Source: Prevotella sp.
GTDB lineage: Bacteria; Bacteroidota; Bacteroidia; Bacteroidales; Bacteroidaceae
Assembly (NCBI GenBank): GCA_017430675.1
Contig: JAFRMM010000056.1
Span: 1 to 30,920 of the forward strand
Length of the DNA: 30,920 nt
Direction of reading: 5' to 3'
Made by a program: the position numbers and the translations under genes. The notes below the pieces were generated by a model, which saw only the letters and a program-made list of their open reading frames with translations, was not told the DNA's origin and did no database searches. Shown piece after piece: positions 1 to 7,988 of this stretch (position 1 is its first letter; each line of letters begins with the position of its first letter).

Positions 1-2
1 AC

Positions 3-281
3 ACCTCGGATGTCCTAGGCGACCTAGATACCCTAGGATATCTAGGAAATCTAGGAATGCCTAGCACCTGCCATCTGGCTGAACTCGAGACGGAGTCCAT
101 GCCGGTCGTCTTCGGCAGCATCGGCAGCGACGATGAAACCACGGGCATCAAGGACAATAACCGTGAAACAATAACCAATAACCGTGACGGCCAGTGGTTT
201 ACCCTCGGCGGCCAGCGCATCGACAAGCCCACGAGGAAGGGGCTCTACATCCACAACGGAAAGAAGGTCGTGATAAGATAG
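3..281 (+). CDS. 3' end of a probable secreted protein with Prevotella-type C-terminal tail (partial)
   Basis: The frame is open from the window edge to TAG at 279-281, so only the last ~92 residues are visible and the start lies outside. The end contains a Trp-Phe-Thr-Leu-Gly-Gly stretch followed by PTRKGLYIHNGKKVVIR. From family knowledge, this kind of tail (W-[YF]-T-L-x-G...KGLYI.NGKK) recurs at the C-termini of many exported Prevotella/Bacteroidales proteins and is thought to be a sorting or anchoring tail; that role is inferred here. The first ~55 bases are an iterated CTAGG motif giving Leu-Gly pairs in frame. The main catalytic or binding domain is not in the window, so no function is assigned. 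An internal ATG at 57 is not a credible start because the frame continues upstream. Confidence 0.6.
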   Translation, partial: TSDVLGDLDTLGYLGNLGMPSTCHLAELETESMPVVFGSIGSDDETTGIKDNNRETITNNRDGQWFTLGGQRIDKPTRKGLYIHNGKKVVIR

Positions 282-305
282 GTATATCGGACACCTGCAG
301 AAACG

Positions 306-342
306 TTTAGGACTCCCCTACGATCCGTAAGGGAGTCCTAAA
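306..342. terminator. Bidirectional hairpin between convergent genes
   Basis: TTTAGGACTCCC at 306-317 pairs perfectly with GGGAGTCCTAAA at 331-342 (12 bp). Inside the loop TACG (319-322) can also pair with CGTA (326-329). It sits between the end of the partial plus-strand gene and the end of the minus-strand aldolase gene, so it can serve both. The U-tract is weak on both sides. Confidence 0.75.
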
Positions 343-365
343 TCTTATCTATAGAGCCCTATAAG

Positions 366-1370
366 TTACTCTGCGAGTTTGCCGTCAGAACCGAGCACAT
401 TCACGATCTTGTGGATGTACATCTTCTTCATGTTCTCGCGGGCGGGCTTCAGATACTGGCGAGGATCGAAGTGATCGGGATGCTCAGCCAGATACTGACG
501 GATAGCAGCGGTCATGGCCAGACGAGAGTCGGAGTCGATGTTGATCTTGCAGACAGCGCTCTTGGAAGCCTTGCGGAGTTGCTCCTCGGGGATACCAACG
601 GCATCGGGCAGGTTGCCACCGAACTTGTTGATGGTATCGACCTCGTCCTGAGGAACGGATGAAGAGCCGTGGAGCACGATGGGGAATCCGGGGAGTTTCT
701 TCTCGATCTCGGCCAGCACGTCGAATGCGAGTGGCGGGGGAACGAGTTTACCAGTCTTCGGGTCACGTGTGCACTGCTCGGGCTTGAACTTGTAAGCACC
801 GTGAGAAGTACCGATAGAGATAGCCAGAGAGTCGCAACCAGTGCGCGTAGCGAAGTCTATCACCTCCTCGGGCTTGGTGTAGTGACTGACCTCAGAGGCA
901 ACTTCGTCCTCAACACCAGCCAGCACGCCGAGTTCACACTCAACGGTCACATCGTACTTGTGAGCATACTCCACGACCTGACGCGAAATCCTGATATTCT
1001 CCTCGTAAGGCAGTGAACTGCCGTCGTACATCACTGAAGAGAAGCCCATGTCGATACAGTCCTTGCAGAGTTCGAAACTGTCACCGTGGTCGAGGTGCAG
1101 TACGATCTCGGGATGAGCGCAACCCAACTCCTTGGCGTATGCCACAGCACCCTCGGCCATGTAACGGAGGATCGTAGCGTTGGCATAGTTACGGGCACCC
1201 TTTGACACCTGCATGATAACGGGCGACTTTGTCTCAACGGCAGCCTGAACGATGGCCTGCATCTGCTCCATGGTGTTGAAGTTGAAAGCGGGGATAGCAT
1301 AGCCACCGGCTACTGCTCTCTTGAACATCTCGCGGGTATTCACGAGACCTAAATCCTTGTAATTTACCAT
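366..1370 (-). CDS. fba: Class II fructose-bisphosphate aldolase
   Basis: Cytosolic glycolytic and gluconeogenic enzyme that cleaves fructose 1,6-bisphosphate to dihydroxyacetone phosphate and glyceraldehyde 3-phosphate. The 334-residue product is close to the usual length of the long class II subgroup. HLDHGDS (residues 92-98) holds the catalytic Asp94 and zinc-ligand His95. SVMYDGS follows at 112-118, a conserved Glu in VECELG at 144, the zinc ligand in GTSHG at His190, and VLHGSSS with His234. NIDSDSRLA near residue 276 corresponds to the phosphate-binding N-[IV]-[ND]-x-D motif. The start at 1370 is preceded by a leader of ~35 bases from a clear promoter (1414-1421). It is transcribed alone, after the terminator of the upstream regulator gene. 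A tagatose-bisphosphate aldolase cannot be strictly excluded, but fructose-bisphosphate aldolase is by far the likeliest. Confidence 0.95.
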   Translation of the reverse strand: MVNYKDLGLVNTREMFKRAVAGGYAIPAFNFNTMEQMQAIVQAAVETKSPVIMQVSKGARNYANATILRYMAEGAVAYAKELGCAHPEIVLHLDHGDSFELCKDCIDMGFSSVMYDGSSLPYEENIRISRQVVEYAHKYDVTVECELGVLAGVEDEVASEVSHYTKPEEVIDFATRTGCDSLAISIGTSHGAYKFKPEQCTRDPKTGKLVPPPLAFDVLAEIEKKLPGFPIVLHGSSSVPQDEVDTINKFGGNLPDAVGIPEEQLRKASKSAVCKINIDSDSRLAMTAAIRQYLAEHPDHFDPRQYLKPARENMKKMYIHKIVNVLGSDGKLAE

Positions 1371-1413
1371 AACTCTTGTATTATTTAAAATGAATAACTT
1401 AATAAACTGAGCG

Positions 1414-1421
1414 CAAAATTA
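1414..1421 (-). promoter_or_regulatory. -7 element of the fba promoter
   Basis: On the minus strand this reads TAATTTTG followed by CGC, matching the Bacteroidetes sigma-ABfr -7 consensus TAnnTTTG. It lies ~44 bases before the fba start codon and directly downstream of the lytTR terminator. Confidence 0.7.
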
Positions 1422-1434
1422 ATAAAAATAGGTG

Positions 1435-1459
1435 AAAGCGGCACATAATGCGCCGCTTT
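1435..1459 (-). terminator. Terminator of the efflux/two-component operon
   Basis: AAAGCGGC (1435-1442) pairs with GCCGCTTT (1452-1459), an 8-bp stem with a 9-base loop, 9 bases past the stop codon of the LytTR gene. On the minus strand it is followed by a T-rich run that merges into the fba promoter. Confidence 0.7.
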
Positions 1460-1468
1460 TAACGTTTT

Positions 1469-2179
1469 TTACACCAAGGTATGTTGGTCGAAATAGGCCT
1501 GCACTTCTTCCTTGTAGTTCTCGGAAATCGGGATATATACCTCACCGAAGACAATGCGGAAACGGTCGATGAGCGGTGCCTCTGTCATGTGGACGATGAA
1601 GGAACGATGAGTACGCATGAACTCTGGCTTGGGCAGATACTCGTCGAGTTTCTTCATGCTCATCAGCGACATCACCTTCTCGCCGTTCTTCAGGTAGAAG
1701 CGAACATAGTCCTTGAGACCCTCGATGTAAAGGATATCGTCGAGGGCGATACGCTGCAGTTTGTAGTCGCTCTTGACCAGCATGAAACGGTCACGCTTAT
1801 AGATATCCTGGCGCATCGAGACAGAGAACCACTCCAGGGCCTTGTCGGTGGATTTCAGGAAGTCGTCGTAGGAGATGGGCTTCAGCAGGTAGTCAAGCGC
1901 GCTGACCTTGTAGCCCTCGACGGCATACTGTGGGAATGCCGTGGTGAAGATGACCTTCGTCTCCTTGGGCAGAATCTTTGAAAACTCTATGCCGCTGAGT
2001 TCCGGCATCTGGATATCCAGGAAGAGCAGTTTGACGGGATTCTCCCGCAGATCCTTCATAGCCTGGATGGCACTGTTATAAGTTCCCCTCAGACTCAGGT
2101 AGGGGGTCTTCTTGGCGTAACTCTCCAGCAGTCCGGCTGCCAGAGGCTCGTCATCGATAATCGCACAAGTGATAATCAT
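1469..2179 (-). CDS. LytTR-family response regulator
   Basis: A 236-residue DNA-binding response regulator. The receiver domain (about 1-120) has the acidic pair in IIDDEP (9-10), the phospho-acceptor Asp55 in FLDIQMPE, the switch residue Thr80 and the conserved Lys100 in YLLKP. A LytTR DNA-binding domain follows from ~130 to 232, with the typical 'FMRTHRSFIVH' segment near residue 190. It is the last gene of the operon, 28 bases after the LytS-like kinase gene, and so is almost certainly its partner. LytTR domains bind pairs of ~9-bp direct repeats; the targets are not certain, but the pump operon itself and the barrel protein at 9048 are reasonable candidates. It is paralogous to the regulator at 12685. 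Confidence 0.92.
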   Translation of the reverse strand: MIITCAIIDDEPLAAGLLESYAKKTPYLSLRGTYNSAIQAMKDLRENPVKLLFLDIQMPELSGIEFSKILPKETKVIFTTAFPQYAVEGYKVSALDYLLKPISYDDFLKSTDKALEWFSVSMRQDIYKRDRFMLVKSDYKLQRIALDDILYIEGLKDYVRFYLKNGEKVMSLMSMKKLDEYLPKPEFMRTHRSFIVHMTEAPLIDRFRIVFGEVYIPISENYKEEVQAYFDQHTLV

Positions 2180-2207
2180 AATCCTATTGGTTTGTCAATT
2201 GTGATAC

Positions 2208-3248
2208 TTAAATATATAGTGTGATTCGTGAGATGTAACTCTTGCCGTCTTCCGAAGGCCCCTTCTCCCATTCATAGTGCCCAGCATACGACAGGTCAAG
2301 GCGTTGCTGTACTTGCTGGAGGCCGATGCCATGGCCACTGCGGTCTTTCTCCGTCTTGGGGTGATTGGAATTCTCTATCATACAGACGAGTTGATGATCG
2401 TCAGTAGATATTGACACATGCACGAAACTGGGCTCCGTGGGTGAGATGCCATGCTTGAAGGCGTTCTCCACCAGCGAGATGGCCAAGAGAGGGGCCACAC
2501 GAAGATCTGGACGAGACACCTGACAGTCGAACTTCACTTCCACATTCGCCGGAAGACGGATCTTCATCAGGTTCACGTAGTTCTCCAGAAACTGTATCTC
2601 GTCCTTGAGGGGTACCTCCGCCTCCTGATTGTCGTAAAGCATGTGGCGCAGCAGCCTTGAGAGTTGCTGGATGGCCTCCTGTGCCCGTGTCTGGTCGATG
2701 GCCGTCAGCGCATAGATATTGTTCAGCGTGTTCAACAGGAAATGGGGATTCAGTTGTGAGCGCAGGTTATAGAATTCCGCCTGGGCGCGTGCAGCCTCCG
2801 CCTCCTTCAGTTTCTGGTCAGCGGTGACCCAGCGGCGTGCCAGGGCCAGGGCCGTAGCACCTGCTGCAAAAATTGCCAGATTGAGACTATCGCGCAGCGT
2901 ACGTGCCAGGTCGTCGAGAACGTCTGGTCGCCGTTGTTCCACCATGTAGATGCTGTTAGTATATTCCGACCAGGAGTGCAGGGCGATGCCGAGGACAGTG
3001 ACTAACACCACGTTGATGAGCAGGTCGTAACGGTGTTTGCCCTTCACAAACAACTTCGGCGCAAGATACAGGTAGTTCAGGTAAAACACAATCATAAGCA
3101 TCAGCGGTTGCATACAGTACATCAGGTATTGTACCAGCGTGATGCCCGTTCCTCTCCAGAACGTCAGCGGCGACAGGAAGAGGAACGCCCAGAGGGCCAT
3201 GTGACACACGCCCGCCAGATGCTTATTCATGACGAAAAACCTACTCAT
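2208..3248 (-). CDS. LytS/YehU-type sensor histidine kinase
   Basis: A 346-residue membrane kinase of the His_kinase (PF06580) group. About four hydrophobic segments occupy residues 12-140, so sensing is likely in or at the membrane because there is no large periplasmic domain. A short helix (145-160) leads to the phospho-acceptor His169 in LRSQLNPHFLLNTLNN. The ATPase N-box is SLVENAFKHG (Asn262) and a G-box SGHGIGL lies near 305-310. The start at 3248 overlaps the macB-like stop by 8 bases; ATG at 3230 (seventh residue) is an alternative that leaves a 10-base gap. It sits between the pump genes and its LytTR partner, suggesting it senses substrate load or envelope stress linked to the pump (inference). 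Confidence 0.9.
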   Translation of the reverse strand: MSRFFVMNKHLAGVCHMALWAFLFLSPLTFWRGTGITLVQYLMYCMQPLMLMIVFYLNYLYLAPKLFVKGKHRYDLLINVVLVTVLGIALHSWSEYTNSIYMVEQRRPDVLDDLARTLRDSLNLAIFAAGATALALARRWVTADQKLKEAEAARAQAEFYNLRSQLNPHFLLNTLNNIYALTAIDQTRAQEAIQQLSRLLRHMLYDNQEAEVPLKDEIQFLENYVNLMKIRLPANVEVKFDCQVSRPDLRVAPLLAISLVENAFKHGISPTEPSFVHVSISTDDHQLVCMIENSNHPKTEKDRSGHGIGLQQVQQRLDLSYAGHYEWEKGPSEDGKSYISRITLYI

Positions 3249-4458
3249 GCCTGATGGCCTCTATCGGATCCATGTTGGCAGCCTTCTGGGCAGGGATATA
3301 GCCGAAGAGCACGCCAATGAACACACAGACGAGGAAGGACACATAGATGCTCCATGCGGGCACACTCGACGGCATGCCAAATGACGAGGCGAATGAACTG
3401 ACCCCTATTCCCACGAGCACACCTATCAGTCCTCCCGTCACCGATATGAGCACCGACTCGATGAGGAACTGCAGGGAGATGACAGGTCCCGTGGCTCCCA
3501 CTGCCATGCGAAGGCCGATCTCCTTGGTACGCTCCGTCACCGAGACGAGCATGATGTTCATGATACCGATACCGGCCACGAGCAGCGAGAAAGCGGCAGC
3601 CACCACAAGGATGATGGTCACCGTGTCCATCGTGCTTGACATCGTCTCCATCATCTCCGCCTGGGAACGGATGGTGAAGTCGTCGTCGGCATCTTCCTTC
3701 AGTTTATGGTTGTCACGCAGGATCTGCGTCAGTTCCTCGATGGCGGCATCGGAGAGTTCCTCAGTAACAGCGGAACAGACGATGCTCGAGAAATAGGTCT
3801 GGGCAGCGATACGCTTCATCACCGTCGTATAAGGTGCGATGATCACGTTGTCCTGATCCATGCCCCACGAGTTATAGCCCTTCGCCTTCAGCACGCCTAT
3901 GATACGCATGGGAATGCTCTTGAATCGGATGGTCTTGCCGATGGGATCGGTATTCTCGCCGAAGAGTTCCTTGACGATCGTTGCTCCCACCACACACACT
4001 TTGGCGGCTTTCTTGATGTCCTCCTCTGTGAAGCACTCACCCTCTTCGATGGTCCATTGCCGGATATCGAGATAATCTATTGACTCTCCGTACATCGAGG
4101 CATTGGTATTGTTATTGCCATAGATAGCCTGTCCGCTGGCCGTCACCTCGGGCGACACCTTAGTGACAAACCGTTTCTCCCGAACGATACGCTCGTAGTC
4201 GGCCATCTTCAGCGTCTGCATCGAGGACGGATCCTGGCGCACACCGCCACGCATATCGGCACCCGGACGGATGGTCAGCAGGTTGGTACCCATCGTAGAG
4301 AGTTCAGCACGGATACTCTCCTTCGAGCCCTGTCCGATGCTCATCATGATGATGACGGCTGCCACACCGATGATGATACCCAGCATGGAGAGGAAGGAGC
4401 GCATCTTGTTATTCGCCACCGCCTTCAGGCTCACTTTAAATAGATTCAGTATATTCAT
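3241..4458 (-). CDS. MacB/FtsX-type ABC transporter permease
   Basis: A 405-residue inner-membrane protein with one N-terminal membrane helix (~18-40), a large periplasmic MacB_PCD-type domain (~45-265) and three C-terminal helices (~278-303, 332-360, 372-395) in the FtsX fold. It ends just before EAIRHE, a common ending in this family. Unlike Escherichia coli MacB it has no fused ATPase; that is the separate gene at 4461, 2 bases upstream in the operon. With the MacA-like adaptor and TolC-like channel it should form a tripartite mechanotransmission pump that moves substrate from periplasm to outside. Substrates for this family include macrolides, toxins, peptides and lipids; nothing here decides which. 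Confidence 0.9.
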   Translation of the reverse strand: MNILNLFKVSLKAVANNKMRSFLSMLGIIIGVAAVIIMMSIGQGSKESIRAELSTMGTNLLTIRPGADMRGGVRQDPSSMQTLKMADYERIVREKRFVTKVSPEVTASGQAIYGNNNTNASMYGESIDYLDIRQWTIEEGECFTEEDIKKAAKVCVVGATIVKELFGENTDPIGKTIRFKSIPMRIIGVLKAKGYNSWGMDQDNVIIAPYTTVMKRIAAQTYFSSIVCSAVTEELSDAAIEELTQILRDNHKLKEDADDDFTIRSQAEMMETMSSTMDTVTIILVVAAAFSLLVAGIGIMNIMLVSVTERTKEIGLRMAVGATGPVISLQFLIESVLISVTGGLIGVLVGIGVSSFASSFGMPSSVPAWSIYVSFLVCVFIGVLFGYIPAQKAANMDPIEAIRHE

Positions 4459-4460
4459 AA

Positions 4461-5225
4461 TTAATCGTCTTGTGGTGCAGGCAACTGGGCCAGGGCCTCG
4501 GCTGCCGACTTGATATTCGTATTGATGGTATCCTCACGGATCTTGCCGTCGCGCAGATTGATGTTACGGCTGGCATATTCGGCAATCTCAGGGTTGTGGG
4601 TCACGAAGATGATGGTGTTACCCTGCTTGTAAAGTTCCTGGAACAGCACGAGCATCTCAAACGAGGTGCGGGTGTCGAGGTTACCCGTTGCCTCGTCGGC
4701 AAGCAGCACAGCGGGGTCATTCACCAATGCGCGGGCTATGGCCACGCGCTGCATCTGGCCACCCGACATCTGATTAGACTTGTGATACATACGGTCACCC
4801 AGACCTACGGCCTGCAGGGCTTTGATCGCCTTCTCACGACGCTCCGCTGCCGATATCTCAGAATTGTACATCAGTGGCAGTTCCACATTCTCCAAGGCTG
4901 TGGTCTTAGGTAGCAGGTTATAACTCTGGAACACAAAGCCAATCTTACGGTTACGAAGGCGGGCCCGCTTGGTCTTCGACATCGTGCGCACGCTGATGCC
5001 GTCGAGGAAGTACTCTCCGCTTGTGGGCGTGTCGAGGCAACCCAACTGGTTCAGCAGCGTGGATTTGCCGGAGCCAGAGGTGCCCTGGATGGTGACGAAC
5101 TCGCCCTCGTAGATCTTGAACGAGACACCCCGCAGGGCCTTCACCGTCTCAGAGCCCACCTGGAAGTAGCGCTTCACGTTCTGCAGTTCGATGACGACTT
5201 TTCTATTATCTTCAGCCATAGTCAT
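4461..5225 (-). CDS. ABC transporter ATP-binding protein (MacB/LolD type)
   Basis: A 254-residue nucleotide-binding subunit. Walker [10 protein letters not shown] is near 48-56, the Q-loop FQSYNLLP near 98-105, the signature [15 protein letters not shown] near 153-167, Walker [13 protein letters not shown] near 174-185 and the switch His in FVTHNPE near 210. The start codon overlaps the upstream adaptor stop as TAATG, a translational-coupling arrangement; a second in-frame ATG two codons later is also possible. It pairs with the permease immediately downstream to power the tripartite pump. The last ~35 residues after the core domain are a non-conserved tail. Confidence 0.93.
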   Translation of the reverse strand: MTMAEDNRKVVIELQNVKRYFQVGSETVKALRGVSFKIYEGEFVTIQGTSGSGKSTLLNQLGCLDTPTSGEYFLDGISVRTMSKTKRARLRNRKIGFVFQSYNLLPKTTALENVELPLMYNSEISAAERREKAIKALQAVGLGDRMYHKSNQMSGGQMQRVAIARALVNDPAVLLADEATGNLDTRTSFEMLVLFQELYKQGNTIIFVTHNPEIAEYASRNINLRDGKIREDTINTNIKSAAEALAQLPAPQDD

Positions 5226-6457
5226 TACTGTCTTGCGGGAGCAGCATTTCCACTCTGGCCGCTCCTGTTATTGCTGTTATTGTTGTTCCTGTTACCTCCC
5301 GGGCGCGGCATGAAGGGGTTGCTGGCCTGCTGTTCAGGCATGGCCGTCTCACCACCAGAGATATTGAAGTCGGTGAGTATCTCGGTGCCAGCCTGAATAC
5401 CGCTGATGATCTCTGTCATCACGCCGTTAGAGGTGCCTGTCTCCACTTTATGAGCCTTGAACACATTACCCTCCTTTGTCCAGAGTTTATGGTCACCCTC
5501 ACAGTCCTCGATGGTCTCACCCTTCTGCAACAGGGCCTCGTTGGGTATGAAGCGCAGGGCCTTGGCGGGCACGGCCAGCACATTGTTCTTTTCCAGCGTG
5601 AAGATGGTGACGTTGGCTGTCAGTCCAGGCTTCAACTTCAGGTCTTTGTTGGGAGCAGAGATCACCACCTCGTAGGTCACCACATTGCTCTCCGTGGTTG
5701 CCTGCTGACGCACCTGTGTCACAGCACCTTCGAAGGAGTCGTCGGGGAAGGCATCTACGGTAAAGGCCACGCGCTGGCCTTCCTTCACACCACCGATATC
5801 AGCCTCGTCGATGTCGGCAATCACACGCATGTTTGTCAGGTCCTGTGCGATCACGAAGAGTTCAGGAGTATTGAACGAGGCGGCCACCGTCTGGCCTTCC
5901 TCCACCGACTTGGAGAGGATCACTCCGTCGATGGGCGAGGTGATGGTGGCATAGCCCAGGTTGGTCTGTGCCTTCTGTACACTCTCGCGCGAGGTGTTCA
6001 CCTGTTCCTTGGCCTTCTGGTAGGAGAGCAGGGCGTTCTCATATTCGTCGGCACTCACGAGTCCCTTGTCATAGAGCGTCTTATACCTATTATAATTAGA
6101 CAACTCGTAGGCAGCAGTGCTCTGGGCACTCGACAGGTTGGCCTTGGCCGTATTCAGTTCACTGATGAGGTTCGTACGGTCGAGTTCAGCAATAATCTGC
6201 CCCTTCTTCACCACGGAATTGTAATCGACATAGAGTTTCGACACAATACCGGAAACCTGGGTACCCACCGTGACGCTCGTCACCGGCTCGATGGTTCCCG
6301 TGGCCGTGATACTGGTCTGGATATTAGTATTCTCCACCTTGGCGGTGTCAAACGATACTGTCTCTTTTTTCTTTCCACCTCTCAGGAGGAACCATGCAAT
6401 GATAAGCACAGCCACTACGGCTATGGCTATCCAACCTTTCTTACTAATCTTCTTCAT
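5225..6457 (-). CDS. MacA-like periplasmic adaptor (HlyD family)
   Basis: A 410-residue membrane-fusion protein. One N-terminal membrane anchor (~8-26) is followed by the first half of the lipoyl/barrel-sandwich domain (about 50-85, VTVGTQVSGIVSKLYVDYNS), an alpha-helical hairpin (~88-165), the second lipoyl half (TITSPIDGVILSKSVEEGQ) and a beta-barrel domain. The C-terminus after ~375 is low complexity, rich in Asn, Ser, Gly and Pro, and probably disordered. Its role is to bridge the permease at 3241 and the TolC-like channel at 6496 across the periplasm. The short gap to the tolC-like gene (38 bases) consists of an AT-rich repeat also seen inside the kinase at 11630. Confidence 0.92.
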   Translation of the reverse strand: MKKISKKGWIAIAVVAVLIIAWFLLRGGKKKETVSFDTAKVENTNIQTSITATGTIEPVTSVTVGTQVSGIVSKLYVDYNSVVKKGQIIAELDRTNLISELNTAKANLSSAQSTAAYELSNYNRYKTLYDKGLVSADEYENALLSYQKAKEQVNTSRESVQKAQTNLGYATITSPIDGVILSKSVEEGQTVAASFNTPELFVIAQDLTNMRVIADIDEADIGGVKEGQRVAFTVDAFPDDSFEGAVTQVRQQATTESNVVTYEVVISAPNKDLKLKPGLTANVTIFTLEKNNVLAVPAKALRFIPNEALLQKGETIEDCEGDHKLWTKEGNVFKAHKVETGTSNGVMTEIISGIQAGTEILTDFNISGGETAMPEQQASNPFMPRPGGNRNNNNSNNRSGQSGNAAPARQ

Positions 6458-6495
6458 ATCTTCTTTATTATCAATTATCCATTATCATTTATCCA
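6458..6495. repeat. AT-rich intergenic linker repeat (TTATCAATTATCCAT family)
   Basis: The 38-base gap between the tolC-like and macA-like genes is made of near-repeats of TTATC(A/C)ATTATCCAT and TTATCATTTATCCATTA. The identical 15-mer TTATCAATTATCCAT recurs in frame inside the kinase gene near 12354. Short AT-rich repeats of this style are common between genes in Bacteroidales. Confidence 0.6.
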
Positions 6496-7830
6496 TTATT
6501 TTATCTCTCCTCCCTGATAGAAATGGAGCATCTGCTGGTTGTAGAGCGTCAGATACTTCGACTGCAACTGGTTTTGCTGGGCAGAGAGCAGGTTATCCTT
6601 GCCCGTCATCAGTTCCACGATGTTCTTCAAACCGAGACGGAACTGCTCTGAGAGCAGGTCGTAACTCTGCTGGGCACTCTCCACACTGCTGGCAGCCGCC
6701 TTGTATTTCTGCTGGTTAGTCAGCGCATTCAGCCAATATTGCTGGATGTCGCTGTAGAGGGTCTTCTGCTGGTCCTGCAAGTCGAGTTTGGCCTGCAACT
6801 GCTGGATCTTCGCCTTGTTCACGGATGTCTTCGTGGAGCGGCCGTCGTAGATGGGCACACTCACGCCAAGACCCAGCGAGGCATTGGTGTTGGTCTTGAT
6901 CTGCGTACCCCAGCCATTGGAACTCAGCGAGTTGGTCGAGGTGGTCACACCGCCTGTCACGTTCACGCTCGGCATCCATCCGGCCTTGGCCAGCGACACG
7001 CTCACGTCGCTGCTCTTGATGGCCAACTGCGAACGCTCGATCTCCGGACGGCTCATCAGGGCCTGCTCATAGACCGACTGCAGGGACGGGATTTCGGCCA
7101 GGATGCGCTCATCGCTGATCTCGGGGATGGCCACGTCGAACTGCCCCTCGTCGGTGATCTCCAGCAACTGCTTCAACTGAAGTTTGTAGTTCATCAACTG
7201 GCTCTTAGCCTCCACGATGTTATACTCATCATTGGCACGCTGGGCAGAGAGTTGGGCCAGATCTGCCTTCGACATCTTGCCCACGGCAACCATCTCCTTG
7301 CCGCGATCCTCATTCTTCAGGCTGGTCTCCAGCATCTGTTCGTTCACCTTCACGTTCTCGTCGAGGTAAAGGATCTGGGCAAAAATCTGTGCGATACGTT
7401 CTTGGATACTGTTGGCTGTCTCCTGCGTAGAGAGTTCAGCCTCGGCTTCCGCCAGTTTGTCGAGTTTGATGGTGTTGATGTTGCGGTTGCCGTTCCACAC
7501 CGTCCACTGGCCGCTCAGCGAGTAACTGCCGTTGTAGGAGGTCTTATCGACCTTGGTATTCACTGTGCCGTTGGTCACCGTGGCGATACCGGCGTCTTTC
7601 CAGGGCTGGTAGCCGAGGCTCTGATTGGTTGATGCACTCAGCGTGGGCAGCAGTGCCGCCCTGGCGCCCTTCAGGTCTTCCGTAGCCGACTGTTTCTGGA
7701 GCATCGACTTCTGGAGTGTGATGTTGTTCTCCATGGCGTAGTCAATACAGTCTTGGAGAGTCCAATGTTTCTGTGCGAATGCTGACGTTGCCGTCAGCAG
7801 GATCACACCTATTAATATTACCTTTCTCAT
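6496..7830 (-). CDS. TolC-family outer-membrane efflux channel
   Basis: A 444-residue protein with a signal peptide (MRKVILIGVILLTATSAFAQ, cleaved after residue 19 or 20) and two OEP (PF02321) repeats rich in Gln, Ala and Leu heptads. It begins after the signal with WTLQDCIDYAMENN, the usual first helix of Bacteroidetes TolC homologues. It is expected to trimerise into an outer-membrane barrel with a periplasmic helical tunnel. It is the first gene of the operon, with a clear promoter at 7865-7872. Together with the adaptor, ATPase and permease downstream it completes a MacAB-TolC-like pump. Confidence 0.93.
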   Translation of the reverse strand: MRKVILIGVILLTATSAFAQKHWTLQDCIDYAMENNITLQKSMLQKQSATEDLKGARAALLPTLSASTNQSLGYQPWKDAGIATVTNGTVNTKVDKTSYNGSYSLSGQWTVWNGNRNINTIKLDKLAEAEAELSTQETANSIQERIAQIFAQILYLDENVKVNEQMLETSLKNEDRGKEMVAVGKMSKADLAQLSAQRANDEYNIVEAKSQLMNYKLQLKQLLEITDEGQFDVAIPEISDERILAEIPSLQSVYEQALMSRPEIERSQLAIKSSDVSVSLAKAGWMPSVNVTGGVTTSTNSLSSNGWGTQIKTNTNASLGLGVSVPIYDGRSTKTSVNKAKIQQLQAKLDLQDQQKTLYSDIQQYWLNALTNQQKYKAAASSVESAQQSYDLLSEQFRLGLKNIVELMTGKDNLLSAQQNQLQSKYLTLYNQQMLHFYQGGEIK

Positions 7831-7864
7831 ATACTAAACTGTTGTTTATTCTCAAATTCGTCGG

Positions 7865-7872
7865 CAAAGATA
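7865..7872 (-). promoter_or_regulatory. -7 element of the tolC-macAB-lytS-lytTR operon promoter
   Basis: On the minus strand TATCTTTG followed by C is a full match to TAnnTTTG, ~34 bases before the tolC-like start codon. The -33 region carries TTTCG rather than TTTG and lies within an inverted repeat TTTCG-N6-CGAAA (7880-7895), a possible operator. Confidence 0.75.
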
Positions 7873-7988
7873 CGCATTTTTTCGATAAAACGAAAGAAAA
7901 ATAGACAAGAATTGTCGGTTAGTAGATTTAAACTACCAATTCTTCGATAACGATCTTGCGCGTTAAAAACGATTAACTTCTCCAAAGA

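Noticed and set aside
5450..6517. A 355-codon plus-strand open frame opposite the macA-like gene
   Set aside because: It is the antisense shadow of a well-supported HlyD-family gene, is His/Leu/Gly-rich, and has no domain of its own.
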